The notes under the pieces: model-generated | Told to the model about the DNA's origin: nothing | Seen by the model: only the letters and a program-made list of their open reading frames with translations | Database searches by the model: none | In this document: piece after piece, positions 26,417 through 34,318 of the stretch | Position numbering within the stretch: position 1 is the stretch's first letter | Layout: each line of letters opens with the position of its first letter | Translations under genes and position numbers: made by a program | Assembly (NCBI RefSeq): GCF_009695635.1 | Contig: NZ_VUNN01000020.1 | Coordinates: 1 to 41,679 of the forward strand | Length of the DNA stretch: 41,679 nt | Origin: Bullifex porci | GTDB lineage: Bacteria > Spirochaetota > Spirochaetia > Sphaerochaetales > Sphaerochaetaceae | Reading direction: 5' to 3'

Positions 26417-27588
26417 TTGAAAGAGAGGTTGTTTATATCGAAGGTGATGGAGTAGGAAAAGAGATTACTCCTATGATGATTAAGGTCCTTGATGCTGCTA
26501 TGGCTAAATGCTATGGAGATGAGAAAAAAATTAAGTGGACCGAAGCTTATGCAGGTGGAAAGGCTGAGGAGTTATTTAATACAAATCTTCCAGAAGAGAC
26601 CTTAGAAAAGATTAAAGAGGTTGGCCTTGCTATTAAGGGCCCTCTAATGACTCCAGTTGGAAAGGGTGCGAGAAGCTTAAATGTTGCTTTAAGACAGATG
26701 CTAGATTTATATGTTTGTCTGCGTCCAGTTAAGTACTTCTCAGGTGTTCCTTCTCCTGTAAAGCACCCTGAAAAGGTTGATATGGTTGTATTTAGAGAAA
26801 ATACAGAGGATATCTATGCTGGAATTGAGTGGGCTAGTGGAACCGCTGATGTAAAGAAGGTAATTGACTTCTTACAGCAGGAAATGGGAGTTAAAAAGAT
26901 TAGATTCCCAGAAACCTCTGCTATTGGAATTAAGCCAGTTAGTAAGGAGGGTAGTGAGAGACTAATTAAAGCTGCTATCGATTACGCAATTGCTAATAAG
27001 AGAAGAAGTGTTACCTTAGTTCATAAGGGTAATATCATGAAGTTTACTGAGGGTGGCTTTAGAAATTGGGGCTATGAGCTTGCAAAGCGTGAGTATGGTG
27101 GCTATGAGAAGGATTCTAGAGTCTTTATCCCTGCAAAGCATGGTGATATCGAGATAAAGGATTGTATCTGTGATGCTTTCCTACAGAATATTTTGCTAAA
27201 GCCAGAAAACTATGATGTAATTGCTACCTTAAACTTAAATGGTGACTATGTATCAGATGCATTAGCTGCGGAGGTTGGTGGTATTGGTATAGCACCAGGT
27301 GCAAATATTAACTACACAACTGGCTGTGCAATCTTTGAAGCAACTCATGGAATTGCTCCAGATATTGCAGGAAAGAATATAGTTAATCCTCTATCAATTA
27401 TTCTCTCTGGTGAAATGCTACTTAGATATGCTTCTTTCGAGGAGGCAGCTGATTTAGTTCTAAAAGCAGTTGATAAAACTATTGCATCAAGAAGAGTTAC
27501 TAGAGACTTCTATGTCTTAATGGACAAGGATAATGCAACAGAGCTTTCAACCTCAGATTTTACAGCTGAATTGATAAAAAATATGTAA
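26413..27588 (+). CDS. icd: Isocitrate dehydrogenase, predicted NAD-dependent
   Basis: This enzyme oxidises and decarboxylates isocitrate to 2-oxoglutarate. It is 391 aa. Substrate-binding residues matching E. coli Icd are Ser88, Arg94, Arg104, Arg128 and Tyr135. The residues that grip the 2'-phosphate of NADP in E. coli (Lys344, Tyr345, Tyr391, Arg395) are here Asp317, Ile318, Arg364 and Val368. Asp-Ile at the first two sites is the established NAD-type signature, so NAD is the likely cofactor. It is cotranscribed with acn and ends in a terminator shared with the convergent gltA gene. Confidence 0.92.
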   Translation: MIEREVVYIEGDGVGKEITPMMIKVLDAAMAKCYGDEKKIKWTEAYAGGKAEELFNTNLPEETLEKIKEVGLAIKGPLMTPVGKGARSLNVALRQMLDLYVCLRPVKYFSGVPSPVKHPEKVDMVVFRENTEDIYAGIEWASGTADVKKVIDFLQQEMGVKKIRFPETSAIGIKPVSKEGSERLIKAAIDYAIANKRRSVTLVHKGNIMKFTEGGFRNWGYELAKREYGGYEKDSRVFIPAKHGDIEIKDCICDAFLQNILLKPENYDVIATLNLNGDYVSDALAAEVGGIGIAPGANINYTTGCAIFEATHGIAPDIAGKNIVNPLSIILSGEMLLRYASFEEAADLVLKAVDKTIASRRVTRDFYVLMDKDNATELSTSDFTAELIKNM

Positions 27589-27596
27589 TAAAAAGT

Positions 27597-27625
27597 AAAG
27601 GCGGAGGCACGAAGCTTCCGCCTTT
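27597..27625. terminator. Bidirectional terminator between icd and gltA
   Basis: A 12-bp stem with one G-T pair (27597-27608 with 27614-27625) has a 5-nt loop. A-rich and T-rich flanks let it work on both strands. Confidence 0.85.
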
Positions 27626-27629
27626 TTAA

Positions 27630-28949
27630 CTAAGCTAAAGTATTTTCCGCTGTTCTTAAGCTAAGTGGAATAACCTTTCTAGTCTCAGGTCCAGCATAGA
27701 TTTGTCTTGGACGACCAATCTTTTGATATGGATCATGTCTCCACTCAAGGTAGTGAGCTATCCAACCAGGTAATCTACCCATAGCAAATAGTACTGTGAA
27801 CATCTGCTGAGGAATTCTCATTAGATGGAATATAATACCTGTGTAGAAGTCGATATTTGGATATAGATTTCTTTCGATGAAATAATCATCATGGATCGCA
27901 ATATCCTCAAGCTCTAATGCAACCTCCATTAAGGAGTCATGCATGCCTTCAACATTTAATACTTCCTGACACATCTGCTTTGCAATTCTAGCTCTAGGAT
28001 CAAAGGTTTTATAAACTCTATGTCCAAAGCCAGATAATCTAAAGGTATTACTCTTATCCTTAGCCTTTTCAACTATTTCCTTAACAGATAAGCCTTCCTT
28101 GATAATCTTATTAAGCATCTCAATTACAGCTTGGTTTGCACCACCATGCTTTGGTCCCCAAAGCGCACAGCATCCTGCTGCAACAGATGCATATAGATTT
28201 GCTTCCGATGATCCAACTAATCTTACTGCACTAGTTGAGCAGTTCTGCTCATGGTCTGCATGTAAAATTAATAGCTGGTTTAGAGCCTTTACATGTACAG
28301 GATCTGGATGGTAATCCAATACTGGAGAAGAGAACATCATATTTAAGAAGTTCTCACAATAGGAGTAATCATATCTTGGATCAACAAAGTCATATCCAAT
28401 TGATTGTCTATATGAGAATGCTGCAATAGTTCTCATCTTTGATAGGAGTCTTGTAACAGTTAAGTCGATGTTATCCTCAGGATCCTTTTCCTCCATCTCT
28501 GGGTAGAAGGCAGATAGAGATGCAACCATACTAGCTAGAATTGCCATAGGGTGGGCATCATGTGGGTATGATCTGAAGAAGTTTCTCATATCTGTATGGA
28601 GCATTGAATGCTTATTTAATAGACGTGCATAGTTACTTCTTTCATCCAGGGTAGGTAAAACTCCCTTAACAAGAAGATATGCAACCTCAATAAAGTCACA
28701 ATTCTGGACTAAATCAGCGATATCATAGCCACGATATCTTAAGATACCCTTTTCGCCATCGATATAACAGATAGATGACATACATGAACCTGTATTGATA
28801 AAGCCTGGATCATAGGTTATATACCCTGTATCCTTTCTAAGAGATGCAATATCAAGACTTTTATGGCCCATGCTATCTGTGATAACGCCTAATTCTACCT
28901 TTTTATCCCCAGGTAGAATGAGAGTGGCTCGTTCGTCTTCTCTTATCAT
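27630..28949 (-). CDS. gltA: Citrate synthase (type II, hexameric class)
   Basis: This enzyme condenses acetyl-CoA and oxaloacetate to citrate. It is 439 aa with the N-terminal beta domain (ITYDPGF...GILRYRGYDI) seen in E. coli-type citrate synthase. Catalytic residues by comparison are His268 (GPKHGGAN), His310 (GFGHRVYK) and Asp367 (NIDFYTG); the substrate-binding His is in LHADHEQN. The ATG at 28949 has a strong Shine-Dalgarno (GGAGGGG) and begins 15 nt after a 3-hydroxyisobutyrate dehydrogenase-type gene, so the two form a unit. It converges on acn-icd. Confidence 0.95.
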   Translation of the reverse strand: MIREDERATLILPGDKKVELGVITDSMGHKSLDIASLRKDTGYITYDPGFINTGSCMSSICYIDGEKGILRYRGYDIADLVQNCDFIEVAYLLVKGVLPTLDERSNYARLLNKHSMLHTDMRNFFRSYPHDAHPMAILASMVASLSAFYPEMEEKDPEDNIDLTVTRLLSKMRTIAAFSYRQSIGYDFVDPRYDYSYCENFLNMMFSSPVLDYHPDPVHVKALNQLLILHADHEQNCSTSAVRLVGSSEANLYASVAAGCCALWGPKHGGANQAVIEMLNKIIKEGLSVKEIVEKAKDKSNTFRLSGFGHRVYKTFDPRARIAKQMCQEVLNVEGMHDSLMEVALELEDIAIHDDYFIERNLYPNIDFYTGIIFHLMRIPQQMFTVLFAMGRLPGWIAHYLEWRHDPYQKIGRPRQIYAGPETRKVIPLSLRTAENTLA

Positions 28950-28964
28950 ACAACCCCTCCATAT

Positions 28965-29852
28965 TTAGAAAAGTTTTTCTCCAATTAAGCTCTCAAGAGC
29001 CTTTACAAGCGCTTGAGTACCATTTCTTCCATAGCCCTGTGAAATTAAAGCAGTATATAGCTGCTTTACGAGAGAAAGTCCTGGAAGTGCAAGACCCATA
29101 TTCTCAGCTTCCTCTAAGGCAATCTTCATATCCTTTACAAAGTGTTCAATCATAAAGCCCGGATCAAAGTTACCTTTAACTACTCTAGGAGCTAGGTTAT
29201 CGAGAGTCCAGCATCCTGCTGCACCCTTAGAAATAGTATTTAACATAGTATCTAAATCGAGATGTGCCTTTGCTGCATATACTAATGCTTCACTAACACC
29301 AATCATTGTTCCTGCAATAGTAATTTGGTTACACATCTTTGTATGCTGTCCAGCACCAACCACGCCATTGTGGTTTATTGTCTTTCCCATTATAGAAAAA
29401 TATGGGTAAAGTGCTTCATATGTATCATCCTCTGCACCTACCATAAAGGAGAGAGTAGCATTTCTTGCTCCTACATCTCCACCTGAAACTGGAGCATCTG
29501 CAAATGAAACATTATAAGGCTTAAAGGCATTCGCAATCTTTACCATTAGTGATGGCTTAGTAGTTGTCATATCACAGCAAATTAATCCATCATGAAGAGC
29601 TTCAATAACACCATTTTTACCTAAATAAACCTCTTCAACATCATTTGGAAAGCCAACAATAGAAAATAGAATATCAACATTTTTGGCAACTTCCTTTGGG
29701 CTATCACACCAAATAGCGCCATTATTAATTAAAGCATCAGCCTTGCTTTTTGTTCTGTTATAAACAAATAGCTGTAAGCCACTTTTTTGTAGATGTGCAC
29801 TCATAGAGGCACCCATTACACCTAAACCAATGAATCCAATCTTCTTTTCCAT
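28965..29852 (-). CDS. 3-hydroxyisobutyrate dehydrogenase-family oxidoreductase
   Basis: This NAD(P)-dependent beta-hydroxyacid dehydrogenase is 295 aa from the ATG at 29852. The longer frame to 29891 would include the promoter and is rejected. Motifs are the Rossmann GFIGLGVMG (6-14), substrate-binding DAPVSGG (119-125) and catalytic Lys172 in GAGQHTKMCNQ. Members act on tartronate semialdehyde, 3-hydroxyisobutyrate, 2-(hydroxymethyl)glutarate or succinic semialdehyde; which applies is unclear. It is first in a unit with gltA and divergent from an ArsR-type regulator gene that may control both. Confidence 0.88.
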   Translation of the reverse strand: MEKKIGFIGLGVMGASMSAHLQKSGLQLFVYNRTKSKADALINNGAIWCDSPKEVAKNVDILFSIVGFPNDVEEVYLGKNGVIEALHDGLICCDMTTTKPSLMVKIANAFKPYNVSFADAPVSGGDVGARNATLSFMVGAEDDTYEALYPYFSIMGKTINHNGVVGAGQHTKMCNQITIAGTMIGVSEALVYAAKAHLDLDTMLNTISKGAAGCWTLDNLAPRVVKGNFDPGFMIEHFVKDMKIALEEAENMGLALPGLSLVKQLYTALISQGYGRNGTQALVKALESLIGEKLF

Positions 29853-29858
29853 GACCCG

Positions 29859-29887
29859 ATAATAGGAAAATTTAAAAGATTTGTATA
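29859..29887 (-). promoter_or_regulatory. Promoter of the dehydrogenase-gltA unit
   Basis: On the minus strand: TATACA (29882-29887), a 17-bp spacer and TATTAT (29859-29864), then 6 nt to the ATG. No Shine-Dalgarno. Confidence 0.5.
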
Positions 29888-29892
29888 GCACA

Positions 29893-29916
29893 AAATTATT
29901 TCATGGAATATGATTT
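29893..29916. promoter_or_regulatory. Possible ArsR-type operator over the regulator's -10
   Basis: The imperfect dyad AAATTAT (29893-29899), 10 nt, ATGATTT (29910-29916) overlaps TATGAT (29909-29914), the likely -10 of the regulator gene, which ends 6 nt before its ATG. Autoregulation is inferred from position. Confidence 0.35.
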
Positions 29917-29920
29917 GTTC

Positions 29921-30223
29921 ATGAGTGATCCTATTTTAGAAGAAGAATTAATTGATATTGCAGATTTCTTTAAGGTTTTTGCTGATCCAACACGATTAAA
30001 GATTCTATTTCTTTTGAATGAAGGTGAGTGTAGTGTTAATACTATTGCAGAGCGCTTAGAGATGAATCAAAGTGCAATTTCTCAGCAATTAAAGACTCTA
30101 AGAAGCTCTAGACTAGTTAAATTTAGAAAAGAGGGTAGGAGCATAATCTACAGACTAAATGATGACCACATTACTAAAATACTAACTCTAGGAAGGGAGC
30201 ACTACGAGGAGCTAATTGGTTAA
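29921..30223 (+). CDS. ArsR-family winged-helix repressor
   Basis: This 100-aa transcriptional regulator has a winged helix-turn-helix (about 15-85): FADPTRLKILFLL, then SVNTIAERLEMNQSAISQQLKTL as the recognition helices, then VKFRKEGRSIIYRL as the wing. The usual metal-binding CVC in helix 3 is absent (LLNEGECSVN has a single Cys), so the signal may not be a metal. I prefer the ATG at 29921 over 29903 because TATGAT ends 6 nt before it. It is divergent from the dehydrogenase-gltA unit, its most likely target. The 3' end overlaps maf by 12 nt. Confidence 0.85.
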   Translation: MSDPILEEELIDIADFFKVFADPTRLKILFLLNEGECSVNTIAERLEMNQSAISQQLKTLRSSRLVKFRKEGRSIIYRLNDDHITKILTLGREHYEELIG

Positions 30224-30826
30224 TAGCTTTAGTAGTGCTTCCACAGGACAGCCTATAACATTAGTCCAGCTACCCTCTATACTCTTTACAAGCTTATAGC
30301 CACTCTTTTGAATTCTATATCCACCTGCAGCCCCAATGTACTCTCCAGTATTTAAATACCATTCAATTACATCCTCAGTTAAGGCCTCAAATACAACCTT
30401 TGAAACATCATAGGTTGAAAAAATACCCTTATTTGGTAAATAAGCGCTAAGTCCTGTTAAGACCTCCTGCTCTTTATCAGAAAAGGAGGAGAGTATAGCC
30501 TTTGCATCCTCCCTTGAGTGTGGCTTTCCAATTAAAGTTGAATTAAATAATACTAATGTATCTAAGCTAATAGCAGGAAGAGTAGGTATAAATTCATCAC
30601 TCTTTAAATAGCTATCAAGCTTTTGCTTTGAAAGAGTTGTGACTACTTCCTTTGGCTCTGTTAGGCCACATAGCTCATTAATATCTTGAGGTCGTTGAAT
30701 AACATTTATTCCCATATCTGTTAATAATTGTTTTCTGTTCTCACTAGCAGAAGCAAGAATAATAGTTGGACATGCCTTTTTAAGAGCTTTTATTAAATAG
30801 CTTTCAACAATTGGTTTTTCTATCAT
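30212..30826 (-). CDS. maf: Maf-family nucleotide pyrophosphatase
   Basis: Maf proteins hydrolyse non-canonical or modified nucleoside triphosphates (dTTP/UTP or m7GTP types). It is 204 aa. Motifs are ILASASENRKQLL (about 22-34, phosphate binding), the acidic SLDTLV, GKPHSREDA, and EYIGAAGGYRIQ with IEGSWTNVIGCPVE near the C-terminus. The family's usual first motif is S-x-SPRR; here Ser-Glu-Asn-Arg changes the Pro-Arg part. The start overlaps the end of the ABC-F gene by 4 nt, so the two are cotranscribed. It overlaps the convergent arsR-type gene at the 3' end. Confidence 0.85.
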   Translation of the reverse strand: MIEKPIVESYLIKALKKACPTIILASASENRKQLLTDMGINVIQRPQDINELCGLTEPKEVVTTLSKQKLDSYLKSDEFIPTLPAISLDTLVLFNSTLIGKPHSREDAKAILSSFSDKEQEVLTGLSAYLPNKGIFSTYDVSKVVFEALTEDVIEWYLNTGEYIGAAGGYRIQKSGYKLVKSIEGSWTNVIGCPVEALLKLLTN

Positions 30827-32757
30827 AGTAGCTCTGCCTTACTATTTTCTAATCTTTCAGAGGCTTCGAACCAGCTTTCCTCTAAGCTATCAAGAGCCTT
30901 TTCCTTCTCTTCCTTTTGTTTTACAAGCTCAGATATTTTTGCTGCATTGGAATAAATAGCAGGGTCTGCCATCCTTTCCTCTAAGGCTTTAATTTCGTTT
31001 TTTAGCTTATCGCAAGAAAGAAGTAAGTCATCACACTCTTTTTCAAGCTTTTGAATCATATTACGTTTAGCCTTTTGCTCCTGATGTGATTGAGATTTGT
31101 TCTCAATAACATCACTTTTCTTCTTTTCGCTTTGTAGGAATTTATTTTCCTTTTCCTCAAGCTTATATGCAAAGTAGTCGTAATCACCCTCGAAGAACTC
31201 TGGCTTATCATCTGAAAGGTATAAAATCTTAGTTGCAAGATTTTTAATAAAGTGTGTATCGTGGCTTACAAAAATTACAGTACCATCATATGCTTTTATT
31301 GCCTCTAAAAGCATCTCCTTAGCATTGATATCGAGGTGGTTTGTAGGCTCATCGAGTAATAGTAAATTACATGGATGAAGTAATATCTTTAATAGTGATA
31401 ATCTAGATTTCTCACCACCAGATAGAACACTAACCTTCTTAAAGACATCATCACCATTGAATAAAAAGGCTCCTAAAAGAGATCTTAAGCGAGGTATATC
31501 CTTTGTATCTGCGATGCTCTCTACCTCCTCAAGGACTGTATTATTATCATTTAGTGTTTTTTCATTATCCTGTGCAAAATATCCCTTCTTAACACCTGCA
31601 CCATCTCTTACTACGCCTTTAAAGTCATCATCGACTCCAGCAAGAATTCTTAATAGTGTTGATTTACCTTCACCATTACGACCTGTAATTGCAAGTCGTT
31701 CCTTCTTCCTTACAACGAAGGAAAGGTCCTCAAAGATAACATTACTACCATAGGCCTTAAAGAGCTTTTCAATTACTAATACATCGTTACCACTATGTGG
31801 TGCCTCTGGAAATGAAAATGAAAGCTTCTTTAAATGGTCAGGTATTTCAATAAGCTCTGTTTTCTCTAAGCTCTTAATTCTTGACTGTACCTGCTTTGCT
31901 TTAGTTGCTTTATATCTAAAACGCTCGATAAACTCTTGAGTCTTTTCTATCTCAGCTGCCTGCTGCTCATAGGCCTTTTCAAGCATCTGGATTTCTGCCT
32001 CTCTTTGCTTTAAATAAGAGGTGTAGTTACCTGAGTAGCGAGTGAGGTTACCCTTAAATAATTCATAAACACAATCAACTGTATCATCTAGAAAGCCTTG
32101 GTCATGGCTAACAAGAATAACACCACCATCAAAGGCCTTTAAATAGTTCTTTAGCCAAACCATAGCTTCAATATCGAGGTAGTTAGTTGGCTCATCGAGT
32201 AATAGAATATCTGGGTCCTCGACAAGAATTCTAGCTAGAGCTATTCTCATTTGCCATCCACCAGAGAAGGTAGAGGAGGGTGAGCTTAGGTCACTCATCT
32301 TAAACCCAAGTCCTTGAAGAATTTGTTCTATCCTACTTCTTCTATGGTAGTAGCCAACATCATCAAGAATTTCATTTATCTCATTCATCCTTGAAAGAAT
32401 GTGTGAGTATTTATCCTGTTGACCTATGCCATCAAGCTCCTTTGCAATTTCCTCATACTCATTAACTAAAGCTTTGTACTTATCATAGCCCTCCTCAGCA
32501 ACCTCATAAACACTCTTTTGAGGAAGTAGAATATCTGCTTGAGGTAGGTAGCTGACAGTAATACCCTTAGTTTTGGAAATATTAATTCCATCGGCAGGTA
32601 TTATCCCTGTTATTACCTTTAAAAGTGTAGATTTTCCACACCCATTAGCACCAGCTAGGGCTGCTCTAGTTTTTTGATCTATAGTAAAGCTTACATCATT
32701 AAGTATTTTCCTATCTGCAAAGCTTAGACAGGCATTCTGAATTTGCATCGTGAACAT
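30823..32757 (-). CDS. ABC-F family ATPase
   Basis: ABC-F proteins have two ABC domains and no membrane part; they act on the ribosome in translation control or antibiotic protection. It is 644 aa. Walker A motifs are GANGCGKST (36-44) and GRNGEGKST, signatures are SGGWQMR and SGGEKSR, and Walker B/H-loop parts are LLLDEPTNYLD and LLLDEPTNHLD. The linker between domains is charged and helical, and the C-terminus is a coiled coil (EKECDDLLLSCDKLKNEIKA), as in Uup/YdiF types. The ATG at 32757 follows a TTGTAC-17 bp-TATTCT promoter by 8 nt; the ATG at 32748 is an alternative. Confidence 0.92.
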   Translation of the reverse strand: MFTMQIQNACLSFADRKILNDVSFTIDQKTRAALAGANGCGKSTLLKVITGIIPADGINISKTKGITVSYLPQADILLPQKSVYEVAEEGYDKYKALVNEYEEIAKELDGIGQQDKYSHILSRMNEINEILDDVGYYHRRSRIEQILQGLGFKMSDLSSPSSTFSGGWQMRIALARILVEDPDILLLDEPTNYLDIEAMVWLKNYLKAFDGGVILVSHDQGFLDDTVDCVYELFKGNLTRYSGNYTSYLKQREAEIQMLEKAYEQQAAEIEKTQEFIERFRYKATKAKQVQSRIKSLEKTELIEIPDHLKKLSFSFPEAPHSGNDVLVIEKLFKAYGSNVIFEDLSFVVRKKERLAITGRNGEGKSTLLRILAGVDDDFKGVVRDGAGVKKGYFAQDNEKTLNDNNTVLEEVESIADTKDIPRLRSLLGAFLFNGDDVFKKVSVLSGGEKSRLSLLKILLHPCNLLLLDEPTNHLDINAKEMLLEAIKAYDGTVIFVSHDTHFIKNLATKILYLSDDKPEFFEGDYDYFAYKLEEKENKFLQSEKKKSDVIENKSQSHQEQKAKRNMIQKLEKECDDLLLSCDKLKNEIKALEERMADPAIYSNAAKISELVKQKEEKEKALDSLEESWFEASERLENSKAELL

Positions 32758-32765
32758 AGTTATTT

Positions 32766-32794
32766 AGAATACTAGAGAAAAAAGAAAGGTACAA
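32766..32794 (-). promoter_or_regulatory. Promoter of the ABC-F/maf unit
   Basis: On the minus strand: TTGTAC (32789-32794), a 17-bp spacer and TATTCT (32766-32771), then 8 nt to the ATG. Confidence 0.4.
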
Positions 32795-32828
32795 CTAATA
32801 GAATAAAAAGAATACAAAATGCATATTA

Positions 32829-32855
32829 TTGCAGTTTTTTGTATAAACGTATAAG
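32829..32855 (+). promoter_or_regulatory. Possible aroDE promoter
   Basis: TTGCAG (32829-32834), a 15-bp spacer and TATAAG (32850-32855) lie 26 nt before the ATG, leaving a leader that carries AGGAG. Confidence 0.4.
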
Positions 32856-32881
32856 ATTACTAAATCATGAGGAGATGATTA

Positions 32882-34318
32882 ATGATTTGTCTTACACTGT
32901 CTGACTCTACACTTGAAGAATGCGTAAAGACTACAGAGAAAAATTCAAAATGGATTGATGCCGTAGAATTAAGACTTGATTACCTTAAAATTGAAGATCG
33001 TGAAAGAGCAAATCTTTTCCCTTCAATGGTTAATTTCCCAGTTATTTGTACACATAGAAGAGTACAGGATGGTGGTAGATTTGAGGGCAGTGAGAAACAA
33101 AGAAAGGCAGAAATACTCAAGGCTCTAGATGGTGATTTCAAATATGTTGATATCGAGGATGATATCAAAAAGTGCGAAATTGACGAAAAAGCAAAGGAAA
33201 AGGGAATAAAAATTATACGTTCCTTCCATGACTTTAATGGAATCCCTAATGATATTTACTCTAGAGTTATTACACTAAAGAAGAGGGGAGATATAGCAAA
33301 AATTGCTGTTACTCCTAAGGGAATATTAGACACTATTACACTCTTTAATGCTCAAAAGGAATTAAAGGATGTTGAGAAGATAATTATTGGAATGGGGCCA
33401 TATGGAGTTGCTACTAGAATTCTATATAAGAGAATGGGTTCAATCTTAACATTTGCTTCAGATAACCAAGCAGCTCCAGGTCAGCTTAGAGCTAGGGAGC
33501 TAAAGGAGCTATATCAGGCAGATAAGGTTAATGATAAAACTGCAATCTATGGAATCATTGGAAACCCAGTAGAGCATTCAGCATCTCCATTAATTCATAA
33601 TCTAGGCTTTAAAGCTATACATTACAATGCAATATATGTACCTTTCCTAGTAGATAACGCTAGAGCCTTCTTTGCACTTGCAGAAAATCTACAAATGAGA
33701 GGCTTTTCAGTTACTGTACCTCATAAGGTTGAGGTTTTAACATACCTTGGAAATATTACTAGAGAAGTTAAGCAAATTGGAGCTTGTAATACTGTTGTTA
33801 GAACTCCTGGTCTATGGAAGGGTATGAATACCGATTACTATGGCTTTTTAATCCCAATTCTTTCTGATATCGAGAATGGTAGAATAAAGAATGCTTTAGT
33901 AATAGGTGCAGGTGGTGCGAGCTATGCTATTGTATGGGCACTTAGAAACTGGGGTGTTAAGGTTACTATTTTAAATAGAACTCTATCTCATGCAGAGAGG
34001 ATTGCTAAGATAAATATCTGTGCCTTTGACAAGCTTGAAAATGCAAAGAACTATGAAGGTCAGGTTGACTTAATCGTTCAAACAACCTCTGTAGGTCTTT
34101 CTACCTTTGAAAGTCCTATTGAAGGCTTTAAGTTTACAGGAAAGGAAATAGCATATGATATTGTCTACAAGCCTCATATGACTAAGTTCTTAACAGATGC
34201 TAAGGCGGCGGGCTGTAAGCTACATTTTGGTGATGAAATGCTCTTTGAACAGGGTAAGCTACAGTTTGAGGCCTTTACTGGCTACCACTATCCAAAGAAT
34301 TTAAAGCCTGAGCTTTAA
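32882..34318 (+). CDS. aroDE: Bifunctional 3-dehydroquinate dehydratase (type I)/shikimate dehydrogenase
   Basis: This fusion catalyses steps three and four of the shikimate pathway. Residues 1-212 are a type I dehydroquinase: Glu29 and Arg31 (VELRLD), catalytic His116 (SFHDF), Schiff-base Lys140 (IAKIAV), Arg184, and Gln201 in APGQ. Residues about 220-478 are shikimate dehydrogenase: GNPVEHSASP (shikimate binding), Lys282 (VPHK) and Asp318 (NTDYYGF) as the catalytic pair, the glycine-rich GAGGA (342-346), and NRT for NADP. Fusions of this order are known in plants and Chlamydiae. A Shine-Dalgarno (AGGAG) precedes the ATG. It converges on the helicase partner gene with a 4-nt overlap. Confidence 0.94.
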   Translation: MICLTLSDSTLEECVKTTEKNSKWIDAVELRLDYLKIEDRERANLFPSMVNFPVICTHRRVQDGGRFEGSEKQRKAEILKALDGDFKYVDIEDDIKKCEIDEKAKEKGIKIIRSFHDFNGIPNDIYSRVITLKKRGDIAKIAVTPKGILDTITLFNAQKELKDVEKIIIGMGPYGVATRILYKRMGSILTFASDNQAAPGQLRARELKELYQADKVNDKTAIYGIIGNPVEHSASPLIHNLGFKAIHYNAIYVPFLVDNARAFFALAENLQMRGFSVTVPHKVEVLTYLGNITREVKQIGACNTVVRTPGLWKGMNTDYYGFLIPILSDIENGRIKNALVIGAGGASYAIVWALRNWGVKVTILNRTLSHAERIAKINICAFDKLENAKNYEGQVDLIVQTTSVGLSTFESPIEGFKFTGKEIAYDIVYKPHMTKFLTDAKAAGCKLHFGDEMLFEQGKLQFEAFTGYHYPKNLKPEL

